DNA of 64,000 nt, taken from Gnetum montanum (taxonomy: Eukaryota; Streptophyta; Gnetopsida; Gnetales; Gnetaceae). The position numbers and the translations under genes were made by a program. The DNA lies in contig MNCI01037811.1 in assembly GCA_015680685.1 (NCBI GenBank), forward strand, positions 162,358 through 226,357. The letters are read 5' to 3'. The number at the start of each line of letters is the position of its first letter. Within the stretch, counting starts at the first letter, position 1. The notes under the pieces are model-generated. The model was not told where the DNA came from. It searched no databases and worked only from the letters and a program-made list of their open reading frames with translations. Of this stretch, positions 11,544 through 23,095 are shown in pieces.

Positions 11544-14053
11544 TTAGAATGGGGGGTGACCCCCATGACTAAAAACTTGGTTGTGACAAGGATTAATAAG
11601 CAGATATATAGGATCCATGCATGTATAAAACATTGGTAATCGTTCATTCCCTGGCCACTTGGTATTTGTTGGTGTTGCAATGGCTAGGTAGACAAATTGT
11701 TGGTCACAAACTTTATTGTTAAATGTATGGTGGATCAAGGTATGAGAGGTGTTATTGTTACGAATGTCTGGCCCATGATTGCACCCTTGATCATGATATG
11801 GTATGCATGGATTTGTTGGTCTCCCCATGCTTGTAGATTTATTACTTGGGTTTGGAATTGGAGTAATGATGGATGGTGGCCCTTGTGTATGATGAAAGGA
11901 CAAAGATGGTGAAAAGGAAGGCATTGCACCAAATTAGCATTGTGCTAGTTTGGATGATGTGGTATATCAATGAGTCTTTTAATTCAACTTACAACCTTTC
12001 CTAAAGAAGGGATGTTTGTCATGTGGTGGTTGAGATCTATTGGTGTTAGTATGTCTATTCACATTTACAACACAAGTGGAATTTGTTTGTTGATATTGTG
12101 GTGCAAAGCCTTCCTATGTCCTTAGTGGTGGCATGTGATGAGGTCGAGGGTAGGATGGATGGTAAGAGGATAGGATGGATGGTAAGAGGTGCAAGGTGGT
12201 GATCCCTCTAGAGATTTCATGTATTGATTGTACTTGGGAGAGTGATAGAGGCAATTTGAAGTAGAGAATGTAGAACTAGTTGGAGAAACAAGGTGTTGAA
12301 CATAATATCCATGCGATTTTGGTGGATAGGAAGGATAGGGTTGATTTGGTGGTGGCCTCCCCCGTGACTATGGTTGTTGCCACTGTGGTTGATGATAATG
12401 TTGAGGCTGGTAGTAAGTCCTCCTAGGATGGTATGGTTGGTTGTAGAATTGTCTATAATTACCATGTGAAAGAGGAAATCTCCCAGGCATGTGCTTCTGT
12501 AAAAACTTTAGATTTAAGGCACCTACCCAATACTCATGTAGATGCAACAAGACTAGGTAATGGCCCTTCTAATGGTCATATATGAAGATGTCACATCCAT
12601 TATCTTCATCTGTGGTTGAGTCTATAGCCTCACTTTTGTTAGCCATTTTTCTTGTTTGCCAAAAAGTGTTCCTAGCTATTTCTTGGTTATGTATCCTTTA
12701 TTTATTGTGATCGCCTGGCTTGTTTTGCATGATCCTCTCCTCAACCATCTCAACGAGAGTTGTAACATTTTCATATATTTATTTGGATATCCTATTAAAC
12801 TTTGCTTCAAGTTGATCAATAGACTTCTATATTGGCAAGGTTTGTTGCAGAATTACCTTATCGAGAGCAGTTTCTTTCTCCTTACCATAAATATGGACCT
12901 CCTTTTGTTGAAGAGTTGGGTCCCACTAATATTTCTCAACATTCTCCCATTTACACATTTTTCCTTCTTCTTTTGTCACACATTCAATTAGTTCTAAGAT
13001 CTGATGGGCTTGTAGCTTGTATAATTGATCTAGGGCATACATCCCAAGGGTCTCCTTCGTTTCATTACGAAGCCCATCTATGATGTGGAATAGTTACCTT
13101 TCCTTAGAAAAACCATGGCCTGGGCATCTATTCAGGAGAGAATAATATCTATCTAAGGCCATGTTCGAGGGTTCATGTTATCCTTGCTTCCATCCTTAGA
13201 TCTGTCTCCCCAAGTTAGACACCCTTGCATAGGTCTAGTATTTCTTGTTGAAGAGTTCTAGTATTGTGGACCATCGTTGGATTCAATTTGGTTTTAACAA
13301 TCTATACCACACTTCAGCTCTATCAATTAATGTCCTAGGAAAGAGCTTAAGCTTTTTCCATTCACTTTCAATGTTGTAGAAAGCATAGGCATCATGGAAG
13401 ACTTGTAAATGATGTTGCGGACCTAAATCATAGCCTCCTACAAATTTAGGAATATTATTCATATCAAGCCTGGGTAGGCAACTCTCTTTGTGATGCCTGT
13501 GAGATATCTTAACTACCTCTATGATCTGCATTAGGCTTTGAATGGCCAAAAAGGATTCATCATCATCAAGCAAGTTGTGATGAAATTTTCTATTTGGTTG
13601 ATTGTGACAATTTTGTCTATGTTCATGTTGATGACTATGAGTGTTCCTGTGGGTTTGATTTTTGTTTCTATTCTGACCCTTTAGCGGAGCTTTATCTTCA
13701 CACCTATGTTCATCTTCTTTAGAACTAGACATTGAAAGGGAAGAGGAAGATGGGGAATTAGAAAGATTGCCATGGCTTCTATGGTATTCCCTAGGGTCCT
13801 TTGATTTATCATTTCTTGTTTTTGAAGAGGTCTTAGGCCTTGAGGCATCCCATATTTTAGGACTTATGTCATCTCCTCCAAGATTGTCTACCTTAGGTGA
13901 ATGTAGTCTTTAACTGTTGTCAGGGTGATCATGAACATAAGAAACCCCTAGATAAGGTTGTTCACTACAATTTTCCTCACTATATATCTCATTAGTTCTC
14001 TAATGAATGTTTTTGTTATATAGTGCAATATCGCTTCCTTGTGAAAGAGACAT
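11544..14053 (-). pseudogene. gag of element B, decayed
   Basis: Capsid polyprotein gene of an Athila-like element. The start MSLSQGSDIALY is at 14053. A Ser/His/Asn-rich linker follows, then the open segment 13283-13732 holds the gag core (DMNNIPKFVGGYDL, FHDAYAFYNIESEWKKLKLF, EVWYRLLKPN), matching gag of E and C. A zinc-knuckle-like CDI..Y.H is near 12590. A Gln/Pro/Tyr-rich region (YYQPQHYHQPQWQQPQ) lies at about 12217-12465, and the protein ends GHPPF, TAA (11544-11546). Multiple stops and frameshifts are present. No protease domain follows, unlike E and C. Confidence 0.8.
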
Positions 14054-14160
14054 TATTGTTGGCTCATGGTGTGTGTGATTTAATATTTTTTGAAGGATAT
14101 ATCATTAATACCTTTCTAGCAATCATGTATGATGTAACTAATCTAGATAACTAGCACCAT

Positions 14161-14178
14161 CCTCGACAATGGTGCCAA
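14161..14178 (-). other. Primer binding site of element B (tRNA-Asp type)
   Basis: On the minus strand TTGGCACCATTGTCGAGG directly follows the 5' LTR. It aligns with the better-preserved site of E (TGGCGTCGTTGCCGGGGA) and with the complement of the plant tRNA-Asp 3' end typical of Athila elements. Confidence 0.75.
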
Positions 14179-15039
14179 TGATGAGTGGCTAGGTGCCCCT
14201 ACGTCCAACCATACAAATCACAAGCATTCATGCACAATTCAGTTGAATTCCATGGATGGAACTAGTTGTGCATCTAAATCATTATGCTTTGATCGTAATT
14301 CACTGTCTTCCCACTTGGACTAGTGGTAGCTTTGTCGCATATGGTTTAGTCCAAAGTGAGGCATATGATGTTGTCTAATTCTATGCTACTCCTAATGATG
14401 ATAAAGAGATAAATTAACTAAGCTAATGAACAATGGAAAATAAGATCTAAACTAGCCTATGTGCGATGAGTATCCATCCCCAATCATCTTTACATGCCTT
14501 GGACTTCATATAACTACCGTTGGGATTGCCAAGTGTATGTCATTAGGTGTGCCAAATGATACACTACTGGATTACCAAGTACTTACACTTAAGTGCCTGT
14601 AGTTAAGTCATATTCATTTCACTTAATAATAAGAATAGTAAATAGCAATAAATGAAAACATTAACTAAAGAAAATAGTAACTAATTAAATAATTAAATAA
14701 TTAAAGCAATAATAAATCTAAGTGAATGCAACAGTGATGAAAGTAACCTCGATCTTCATTTCCAGTCATGATACGTGTCTAGGTACGTCACACTTGAACA
14801 AAGGTGTCATATGATTACAAACATCACACTATAGGCATGCATTGGGAAGAACAAAACTTGAATGTAGAAATCTAAGAAAGACTACAAAAAACTAAGAATT
14901 AAAACTATGTCCCAACCATGCACCCAAGTGTTGTATTTATAGGATAGCATGGAACAGATGATATTGAATATCCGACATCATTTCTTGGGACTTGATATTG
15001 CATATCCAATATTGGAGCTGACATAATGATGACTCATTA
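14179..15039 (-). repeat. 5' LTR of element B
   Basis: The LTR is 861 bp. The outer end has decayed from TCATCA to TCATTA. The TATA box is at about 14934-14943, and U3 near-palindromes lie at 14950-15020. It pairs with 5772-6651. Confidence 0.87.
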
Positions 15040-15040
15040 A

Positions 15041-15560
15041 AAACTAAAGGGAAAATTTTATAGGACAACAATTAGGCCAACTATCTTATATGATGTTGAA
15101 TGTTGGGTAGTACAAAAGAGGCATGAATAACAAATTTTTGTGGTCAAAATGCAAATGCATAGATGAATATTGTATGTTACCAAAAGAGATAAACTACATA
15201 ATACATGCATTAGAAGAAGATTTGGAGTGGCTTTTATCTCAAATATGTTACAAGAATGGTAGTTTATAGGGTTTGAACATGGACAAAAAAGATTACATAA
15301 TGAACTTATAAAAAAAGGTTTCTACATCATTGTTCTAGGAAAGCCATTAAAAGAAAGATCAAAAAAGATATGGGAAAATACATTTGAAGATGATTTGAAA
15401 AATAAAAAATAAAAAAATATCTAGCTTTTCATAGAGGTGAATGGCTAGAAAAAACTCATTTAGTGGATGATGAAGATAATAATGATGAGTAACTATTAAA
15501 GTTAAATAAATAAAGATAAAATATAAAAAATGCATAATGGTTAGAATGAATGGACATGAT
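15041..15560 (+). pseudogene. RTE-type LINE, second part (3' of element B)
   Basis: Continues the LINE at 4500-5771 after the B insertion. The C-terminal region of RTE reverse transcriptase is readable in pieces: LKGKFYRTTIRPTILYDVE (near 15045), CWVVQKRHE, a Trp-Phe-Gly-His-like patch read as GFEHGQKRLHNEL, and GKPLKERSKKIWE. It ends in ATGATG-rich sequence at about 15470-15495. It aligns base for base with the uninterrupted copy at 18000-18566, which confirms that B is a clean insertion. Confidence 0.8.
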
Positions 15561-15819
15561 TAAAGGTTAATAGTAATCATATATTTGATTATTGATCTTT
15601 ATCCTAACAAAATGAGATAACCTATTAGTGTAGACAAATGGTTTTACAATAATTTTTTATGATTAGCTATTTATCCAACATCATAATCTTTAAATGTGGT
15701 TTTCACATTATTTCATAAGGATTTGCAAGGAAGAAGTTGATAATCTCTGTTAGACTTCATGAGCATTTATGTTCTCTATAAGCTTTATAAAAGTATTTTG
15801 TGGGGTGTTTGTCATGAAG

Positions 15820-16560
15820 GTAGATAGTAAAAATTGTTTTAAGTTACCACCCTCTCACTGCTAAGTGACACATGTCTTAACATAACTCTCTTAGGATCAA
15901 ACTTGTGACTTGCACAATTATAACTCAAATACTCTAACTAATAGAGCTATGCATCACGCGAAGAGTAGTTTTTAAAATAACATTAAATCTTAATGTAATG
16001 CACTAGAATAGGAATTTTAACTTATAACTTACAAGTATTATAACTTATAACCATCATTGTTAACATTGAATGAGCTTATAAATTAAGTTACTAGTCATAT
16101 GCATAACTAAGAATTGAACTTGTGACCTCATAACTAAATATGCTTTAATGATAAGCTCATGATCATCACTTAAAAGCTCATGCTTTAACTATAGCCCTAA
16201 ATATATACATCATTTTTTTAAAAAAAATTGAAAGCCTTTAGTAAGAAGTGAACACTTGAGAGGATGCCTTTGAGAGAAGGGAAGCCCCAATCCTTCTCCT
16301 ACCTTAAAAGGAAGATTTTTGAAAATTGGTTGTAAGAATGAAAACTTAAAAATGCACCTCCAAATAGTTTTATCTCTCTTTAATGCTTCTTATAAGTGTA
16401 ACAACACCCTCTCCTTGTCTTTGCTATATGTCTAAGGGAGACATATAATCATCTATTTTTGGTTTTAACACTCCCTATGTTTGTAGTCTTATTATGTAGG
16501 TCTATGACTTTGTATCCTCTAGTTACAAGTTTGATCCTAATGGACTACATGCGAAGATAT
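15820..16560. repeat. Dispersed repeat family R2, copy 1 (unclassified)
   Basis: Patches here recur at 41690-43345: a 'not-coding' word set around GAACTTGTGACTTGCA, AAGTGAACACTTGAGAGG (compare CAAGTGAAAACCTATGAGGG near 42740), and CTATATGTCTAAGGGAGACA (compare near 42026). No coding signal. The class is unknown. Confidence 0.4.
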
Positions 16561-16660
16561 ACAAGTATCATCATCATCCTAGCCTTGTCCCAATAATATG
16601 GGGTTTGCTAAAGTTAGTTTTTTTCATTATTTAACTCTATGGAGAGCTAAGGCTTATTGT
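16560..16660 (-). repeat. RTE LINE 3' tail remnant
   Basis: On the minus strand the sequence ends CCATATTATTGGGACAAGGC then a run of GATGATGATG. This resembles the 3' tails of the RTE copies at 18540 and 17555. The coding part is lost. Confidence 0.5.
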
Positions 16661-16879
16661 ATCTAATAAGTACCATTTTGAAGAAAAACTTGGGATGTTA
16701 GATAAAAGAAAATAATTTGTGTGTAGTTTCATAAGTAGAATTTAGAAGAAAGCATTATGTGATAGGTCATTTGATTCCTCTCAAATATTATATTGAATAA
16801 GCAAATACAAAATAAGATAAAACATTTATTTGCTTTATTGATTTTGCTAAAGCATTTGATTTTTGTTTTGTTATGTTTT

Positions 16880-17215
16880 TTTTTTAATTTTTTTGAGAGA
16901 AGGGGGATGGGGGGAGGGGGAGGGTATTGGAACATGAAATAATTAAATCATAAGTACATCCCAAGATTTATAGAAGTTTATAACTCAATGCTACCTAATA
17001 GAATCAAACCTATGACCTGGGATTACCAAGCCAAGATTCATACCACTAGGCTAATACCTCATTGTAATAAGCTTAATAAAGGTAAAAAAGTATAAACATT
17101 CACACAAATATCTTAAGTGCACTTTGAGATTGAACCACTTTTTATTCATGGATATATCAAATGATAGTTGTTTTCCTTGCATATTCAAGTGGTGTGATGC
17201 ATCTCAACATAACTT
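16880..17215. repeat. Dispersed repeat family R1, copy 1, with G-rich leader
   Basis: A G-rich run (GGGGGATGGGGGGAGGGGGA, about 16901-16923) is followed by TTGGAACATGAAATAATT and a 250-bp segment. It matches 39495-39790 (both have a G run, TTGGAAC, and ATCTTAAGTGCACT). The class is unknown. Confidence 0.45.
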
Positions 17216-17544
17216 ATTATAATTTAATCAACATGTAACATCTCATTGATATAAAAATTATGAGCCATTAGCTAGTTTGTTAGCTTTATACTTACAAGTG
17301 CTAGATGTAAAGCCCAATACTAGCACTTTGTTTGCACTTGCTATGTGGTTGCTATGTTACTAACCTAGAAGCATGTTTTAGGTAGACTTACATTTTTCTC
17401 AAAAAACATCTTATTAATATAAAGGTTTACATAACCTTGTAGATTAGTAGTATAATTTGGTTGATATTTATGCAATAATGAATAGTCCTAAAACAAATTC
17501 CATTTAGCTTTAATGAATCATACTCTATTTTAAAATACAAATTT
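17216..17544. other. Unassigned AT-rich stretch
   Basis: I see no gene, repeat unit or structural signal in this stretch. Confidence 0.3.
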
Positions 17545-17985
17545 TAGCATCAACCTCATCATCATCATCTCAGCCTAATAAAATGAGGTCAAGTACATGA
17601 GTTTTCTTTTATTATTAATCTCTATTAAGAGCTAGATTCTTATACATTTGAAATTTATTCACATCATATTCTATTTTTTTTCCAATGTATTTTTTGGTGC
17701 CTTTCCTAGAATTGTGATATGAAAAACTTTTTTTACAAGCTCATTATGTGATCTTCTTTGGATATGACCAAACCACCAAAGATATTATTCCTAGAAATTA
17801 TATCAAACATAAGTTATTTGAAGCCTTCTTGTAATATATATATTGTGCAATTTATCTCTTCTTGTAACATTAAACATCCATATAAGCATTCTCATTTTTG
17901 CCACATTGATTTTTTATTCATGCCTATTTTTTCATAGTTCAATATTTAACACCATATATAAAAATCCCTTAATGCATACAATTTC
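17545..17985 (-). pseudogene. RTE LINE C-terminal fragment (minus strand)
   Basis: Read on the minus strand it aligns with the RTE C-terminal region of the copy at 18140-18420: an Arg-rich TRRDKLHN patch, a Trp-Phe-Gly-His-type patch, then the 3' end with GATGATGATGATGAG at about 17555-17570. It is heavily decayed and 5'-truncated. It starts back to back with the plus-strand LINE at 18000. Confidence 0.65.
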
Positions 17986-17999
17986 ACAACCTACAATCA

Positions 18000-18566
18000 T
18001 CTAATCAAATGGTAAAATTGAGAAAGATATTAGAAAAAGAATTGAAGTAGGATGGTTAAAATGGAGACAAGCTAGTGATGTTCTATGTGATAAAAGAATA
18101 CCAATAAAATTAAAGGGAAAGTTTAACAGACCAACAATTAGGCTTGTTATCTTATATAGCATTGAATGTTGGGTTATATAAAAGAGGCATGAACAACAAA
18201 TTAACATGGCAGAAATTTGAATGCTTGGATGGATTTTGAATATTACTAGAAGAGATAAACTACATAATATAGACATTAGAGGAAGATTTGGAGTGGCTTC
18301 TATTTCAGATGAGATACCAAAATGGTGGCTTAAATGGTTTGGACATGTGCAAAGAATATTAGATAATGAGCTTATAAATAAAGGTTTCTAGATCATTATC
18401 CTAGGAAAGCCATTGAAAGAAAGACCAAAGAAAACTTAGGAAAAAAACTATAGAAGATGATTTGAAGAAAATAATAAAGATCTAGCTCTTCATAGAGACA
18501 AATAGCAAAAAATAACTCATGTAGCCAATCCAATTTTGTTGGGACAAGGTTAAAATAATGATGATA
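18000..18566 (+). pseudogene. RTE LINE C-terminal fragment (plus strand, uninterrupted)
   Basis: A 5'-truncated RTE LINE. Readable motifs are VGWLKWRQASDVLCDKRIP, KLKGKFNRPTIRL, CWVI.KRHEQQ, TRRDKLHNIDIRGRFGVAS, WWLKWFGHVQR and GKPLKERPKKT, ending near AATGATGATAATTAT. It serves as the empty-site reference for the element B insertion (the matching point is around 18108-18118). Confidence 0.75.
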
Positions 18567-18779
18567 ATTATATAAAACACAAGTGTGATTACTATCTTAT
18601 AGTATTTTTCCTTTATTTTAATTAATATTCTTTAATTGTTCCTACAAAACTATGGTTACACTTCAATAAAATTAACCTCCCTTAACATTTAATTTCAAAA
18701 TTTAAAGATTGTATGATAAAGTAATTATTGAAGTTACAAACAGTAATTCAAAGAAAATATTTCAATTCTAGAGTAAAAT
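18567..18779. other. Unassigned stretch
   Basis: AT-rich flank between two LINE remnants. I see no signal in it. Confidence 0.3.
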
Positions 18780-19062
18780 TGAAGTTAAGGAAGATTATCC
18801 ACATCTTCAACTCTCTTTGGTATATCTATTGATGAAATGCAAGAATGGTTGTACAATAGGCAAGATAATCATGCTATCAAAATTGGATTTGAAGTAATGA
18901 ATCTCCTTTTATATACACATGATGCTACCTTAATCTCCACTACTACAAAGGTATTTAAAATATGTTGCAAATTTTAAAAATTATTGTCACTCATCTGGTT
19001 TTTAAGTGAATGTGGATAAAATCAAATTGATGATCTTGGATGCAAGAAACACTTATAATTTC
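18780..19062 (+). pseudogene. Second LINE-like reverse transcriptase, part 1 (split by element C)
   Basis: Decayed LINE-like reverse transcriptase distinct from the RTE copies. Frames give a block like IKIGFEVMNLLLYTHD (near 18875-18925). Here LLYTHD corresponds to the L-x-YADD catalytic box, with both the Ala and one Asp replaced. A patch like FLSECG.N follows (the 'glkvN' motif region). It stops at 19062, where element C is inserted, and resumes at 32033 and 37863. Confidence 0.5.
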
Positions 19063-19975
19063 TGATAAGTGGCAAGGTACCCCTACACCCAACCATATGA
19101 ATCACAAAGCATTCATGTGCGATCTCGTCGAATTCTATGGACTTTATAGTTTCCAATGCACTGGTCTTCTCTGTAGTGAACCTTGCCCTAAGGTTTTTCG
19201 TTGTCTTCTTAATTACACTTGTGTAGTATAAAGGTATGGTCAAGTGAAATTGAGGCATATGATTTTTATCATTTTATATTTTATGTTCTTTGATGCTTTG
19301 AAGGGAGAGATAAAGTAATTTAATGATTGATCTAAATTAACTAACTAACTGATCTCTAACTAATCCTAACATAAGCATCCAATCCCACTTTTTGTACATG
19401 TTTTAAGCCCATGTATCCACTGCTGGGTTACCAAGCACTACGCCACTAGGTGCATCAAGCAATAATGCTACTAGGATTACTAAGCGAATACGTGTTATGC
19501 TCGAAGTGGTTGCACTTATATATTTAATCTATCTAGCTTATCTCACTTAATTATCTTAATTACTAGAAAACATTAAATAATTAACTAAAAGCATTAAATG
19601 CATAAATAAATACCTAAACTATCAAAAATCTTATAAGGTTTATCAAGGAGCTTGTCTTTATTGTCATACATACTGTTGTGCTCAGGTACAGCAATGCTCA
19701 AATAAAGATCCGTACACTCAATGACTCTTGCTACGGACACTTAGAAGAAATATTCTAACTTCTGAATGTAAAAAATACAAGAGTTTGATGACTACTATCA
19801 ATCTGATGTTATAAATGTGGCTAGTGAGCACATATTTATAGTAAAAAATGAACCCTACATTGACGGTGCCACGTCGACGCAATAATTGATGCATTGAAGA
19901 AGCCACATTGGTGGGGCCAAGTTGATGAGGTTGCATTGATGAGGCCTCATTGATGTAGCCAACCACAACCCATCA
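19063..19975 (-). repeat. 3' LTR of element C
   Basis: The LTR is 913 bp, with ends TGATAA (decayed from TGATGA) and CCATCA on the plus strand. The minus-strand TATA box CTATAAATATG is at 19831-19841. U3 (19861-19970) has repeated ATTGATG(A/T)(G/A)GGCC-like units with the 12-bp palindrome ATGAGGCCTCAT at 19939-19950. Confidence 0.92.
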
Positions 19976-19988
19976 TACTCCCACAACT
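19976..19988 (-). other. Polypurine tract of element C
   Basis: AGTTGTGGGAGTA on the minus strand, abutting the 3' LTR. It is a decayed version of the AGTCGTGGGGGTA tract of the family. A small tandem duplication of a roughly 23-base unit (ACAAAACAAAAACAAACTG...) lies upstream at about 20056-20108. Confidence 0.75.
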
Positions 19989-20109
19989 GAATAAAAATTT
20001 ACCCTTGAGTTTCTTTACAAAATTGGGAAAGTCTGGGATTCTTGACTAAGTCTTAACAAAACAAAAACAAACTGAATTGACAAAACAAAAACAAACTGAA
20101 TTGACAAAA

Positions 20110-22498
20110 CTGAGGTGGTGGTGGCTTCTAAGGGACCTTCACTAGCTTCAGGCACATGCAATGGTTGAGGTGGCTATGGCTGTCCTGCTACTACTACAAC
20201 TTCTGGCAGGAAGCAAAAGGCATCTGACAATGCCTTGATTTTTTCCTCCTTACTCCTGGGATCATGCACTGTAAATGTAGCTTCACTAATGTGGGTAAGA
20301 ACGAGCACATGCCAAGAACAAGGAATCATTAGAAATAGCTCCTTAGCATTAATGAACGAGGTAGCAAATTGTTTGTGCTCGATGTTGAACATCTTAACTA
20401 TGTCTTTCAGCTCTTGGAATCATTCATTCTCTTGGCCAAGTTCTCAATAGTTTATCTTTGATTTGTGAATTGTGCCCTGAGAACTTCGAGTTCAACATTT
20501 GCTATCTCAAGCTTTTGCTTGGTGTCTTTATGGTGCTTAAACTCATCCTCATATAGTAAGTACAAGTTGGCCACATGTTTTTACAATTCTGACCACAGTC
20601 ATCCAATAGTTAGCATCACCAAGATTGCATAGTGGAGATTGGCCAATTCCATGTATTCTGTCATTTCTTTAATCTATAACTCCTTTAGGTAGATCTTTGC
20701 TTTGTTATAGGCATCAATCCCATCAATGATGGGCTGCCACACTTCTCTTCCTTGTTGGATTTGTTGGAGGGCTTCGTTTACTTTTGCCTTAGCCATTTGA
20801 ATATGCTTATCATTTACCTCCTTCTACAAGCCAACTTGGTCTCTATAGTGATTTTTAGCTCTTTCAAATTTAAGAGCCTCATTCTTCGAGGCGACAATCT
20901 TAATGACAAACTTCTGGCATAAGGATTGAACTTCTTTCATAAATAGATTTCAATTCTCCAAGGCCAATTTCCTCAACTCAGTGTTTACCCTAGTGAGTTG
21001 CTCCTCCTGTTGATGAATGAATTCTTGCATCTATTGTTTCAATGCATCAACATTGTGCAAGTGATGCTTTTTAGCAATCAATGGTTTATTTTCTTGATGC
21101 ATTTGAACCAAGTTTTTTTGAACCAAGTAGGTTTTTTCTTTTGCTATGAACTAGATGAAGATGGCCATCATTGTTTCTTCCTCAGCTTTTCTAAATCATT
21201 CTTAAAGTTGTTGAAAAATTTCATCTCTAGGGATTGTTGGGTTGAGGAGTGCAGGATCAGAAAAACAGGCACATAGTTCAACAATTTTTGTGGCCAAGTG
21301 TTGGTTTTGTGCTTGATCCATTTCAAGTTGGCCCTCCAAGATGATGCACTTGTCCTTTACTTTCAACAACTCCAATTGGGTTGCAGTAATGTTATCTAGG
21401 AAATTAAAGATTTTTGGAATTGGTTGCCTGGTCCCCACCAGTTAGTTTAGCAACTCTACGTGCTAGGCTACATTCAATCTTTCACAGATTGTGCCTAAGA
21501 ATGTCTGCACATATTGAAGTGTAGATACATTTGCTACAGACGTTGTAGGTGTGTTAAGCGCTTCAACGACTTGGTTAGTAACTACTTTAGCAGTGGTCTC
21601 TTGCCCTAGGTGTTGCATCACTAATATAGTTGTCTCTTTAGCTTTCTCCAAATGCACTAAAAAGGAGGTGGAATTCCCAAAGATTTCTAGGAATAAATAG
21701 TGTTAAGATAATTACACCATTACCTCTTTGGGCATTGGGATTTCACCTTGCAAGCAACTGCATCCGTTGGGTAGAGAATATTAGCCCACATCTTTCCATT
21801 TGGCTAATTGTTTGAGCCATCTGATTAAGGTGACTCATCGCTGGTCGATATACAAATGGGTTTGCACCACTCATTCTTGCACACTACTCCTACTAAGGCA
21901 AGAGCTACTCTTAGATTTTGCACAAGTGCTCAATGGTTATGTGGGCCTCTGATGTTGTTTCTTGAGTAGGTGGTGGAGGTGGCAATTATTTCTCCCCTTG
22001 TTTAGTCACTACATGTTTCTTATCCTTCATTATTTTAAACCATGAGGCCAAAGGAGCATGCCTGATTGTGTCATTTGCATATTAGATGATCCCTACCCTT
22101 TTGCAAAGTTTTCAAATGAGGCATGGGAAAGGTAGGGTTTTCCTTCCATGTTTATTTTCATTGAAGCAGTTCTTGATCTCTAAATAGATCAATTGTGGAA
22201 GGTTTGTTAGAAATCTTTTGCTTAGAGTAGTGCATGCTCAGGCAAAAAAAGTAGTCACCTTGCTGGGCCTCATTATTGGATTAAGATGGTAGGTCACTAT
22301 TTTGAAGTATATGTTCTACCGATGTGAGCACATTGTATTCCTTACAGTTGACCTTGTAACACTGTTGAGTCCACTTCTTTTTGGCCTCAAGGTCAGCTTA
22401 CGTTGATAGCTCTGCCAATTATGTCCCAATATCATGTAACCCCAGCACCTATATGATAGCTTTAGTTGAGTAGGACACCTGAATATCCTTGATTTTTA
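20110..22498 (-). pseudogene. ORF3 of element C, decayed, 5' end in the assembly gap
   Basis: Homologue of ORF3 in A, B and D. The 3' part (20174-20392) reads HDPRSKEEKIKALSDAFCFL, parallel to A and D, followed by a PEASEGPLE tail. The middle (20400-21700) is coiled-coil-rich; 21202-21438 reads LELLKVKDKCIILEGQLEMD and 21463-21657 is also open. The globular block near 22200-22480 is badly decayed. About 170 N-terminal codons, judged by alignment with A, fall in the N run. It lies between integrase and the polypurine tract, the env-like position of Athila elements. Confidence 0.72.
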
Positions 22499-23095
22499 NN
22501 NNNNNNNNNNNNNNNNNNNNNNNNNNNNNNNNNNNNNNNNNNNNNNNNNNNNNNNNNNNNNNNNNNNNNNNNNNNNNNNNNNNNNNNNNNNNNNNNNNNN
22601 NNNNNNNNNNNNNNNNNNNNNNNNNNNNNNNNNNNNNNNNNNNNNNNNNNNNNNNNNNNNNNNNNNNNNNNNNNNNNNNNNNNNNNNNNNNNNNNNNNNN
22701 NNNNNNNNNNNNNNNNNNNNNNNNNNNNNNNNNNNNNNNNNNNNNNNNNNNNNNNNNNNNNNNNNNNNNNNNNNNNNNNNNNNNNNNNNNNNNNNNNNNN
22801 NNNNNNNNNNNNNNNNNNNNNNNNNNNNNNNNNNNNNNNNNNNNNNNNNNNNNNNNNNNNNNNNNNNNNNNNNNNNNNNNNNNNNNNNNNNNNNNNNNNN
22901 NNNNNNNNNNNNNNNNNNNNNNNNNNNNNNNNNNNNNNNNNNNNNNNNNNNNNNNNNNNNNNNNNNNNNNNNNNNNNNNNNNNNNNNNNNNNNNNNNNNN
23001 NNNNNNNNNNNNNNNNNNNNNNNNNNNNNNNNNNNNNNNNNNNNNNNNNNNNNNNNNNNNNNNNNNNNNNNNNNNNNNNNNNNNNNNNNNNNNNN
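22499..23095. other. Assembly gap (N run)
   Basis: 597 unresolved bases inside element C. By comparison with D it should hold the ORF3 N-terminus and the leader between the internal promoter and ORF3. Confidence 0.99.

Larger units (their letters stand above)
5772..15039 (-). mobile_element. Element B: pol-less Athila-like element (LTR-gag-spacer-ORF3-LTR)
   Basis: A structurally bounded element of 9.27 kb on the minus strand: 5' LTR 14179-15039, tRNA-Asp-type primer site, gag, about 2 kb of non-coding spacer, ORF3, polypurine tract and 3' LTR 5772-6651. Protease, reverse transcriptase, RNase H and integrase are all missing between gag and the spacer. The flanks carry AAACT on both sides (5767-5771 and 15041-15045, with one extra A at the right edge), and the host LINE continues across. 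Hand comparison of the first 370 bp of the two LTRs gives about 13 percent difference, so it is an old insertion. It must have depended on proteins from a relative such as C. Confidence 0.88.

Noticed and set aside
12656-13083. Hydrophobic plus-strand ORFs of 111 and 83 codons.
   Set aside because: They are the reverse complement of the gag of element B.
17545-18566. Head-to-head LINE fragments as one twin-primed insertion.
   Set aside because: Both fragments contain the same C-terminal region, whereas twin priming yields adjacent non-overlapping parts.
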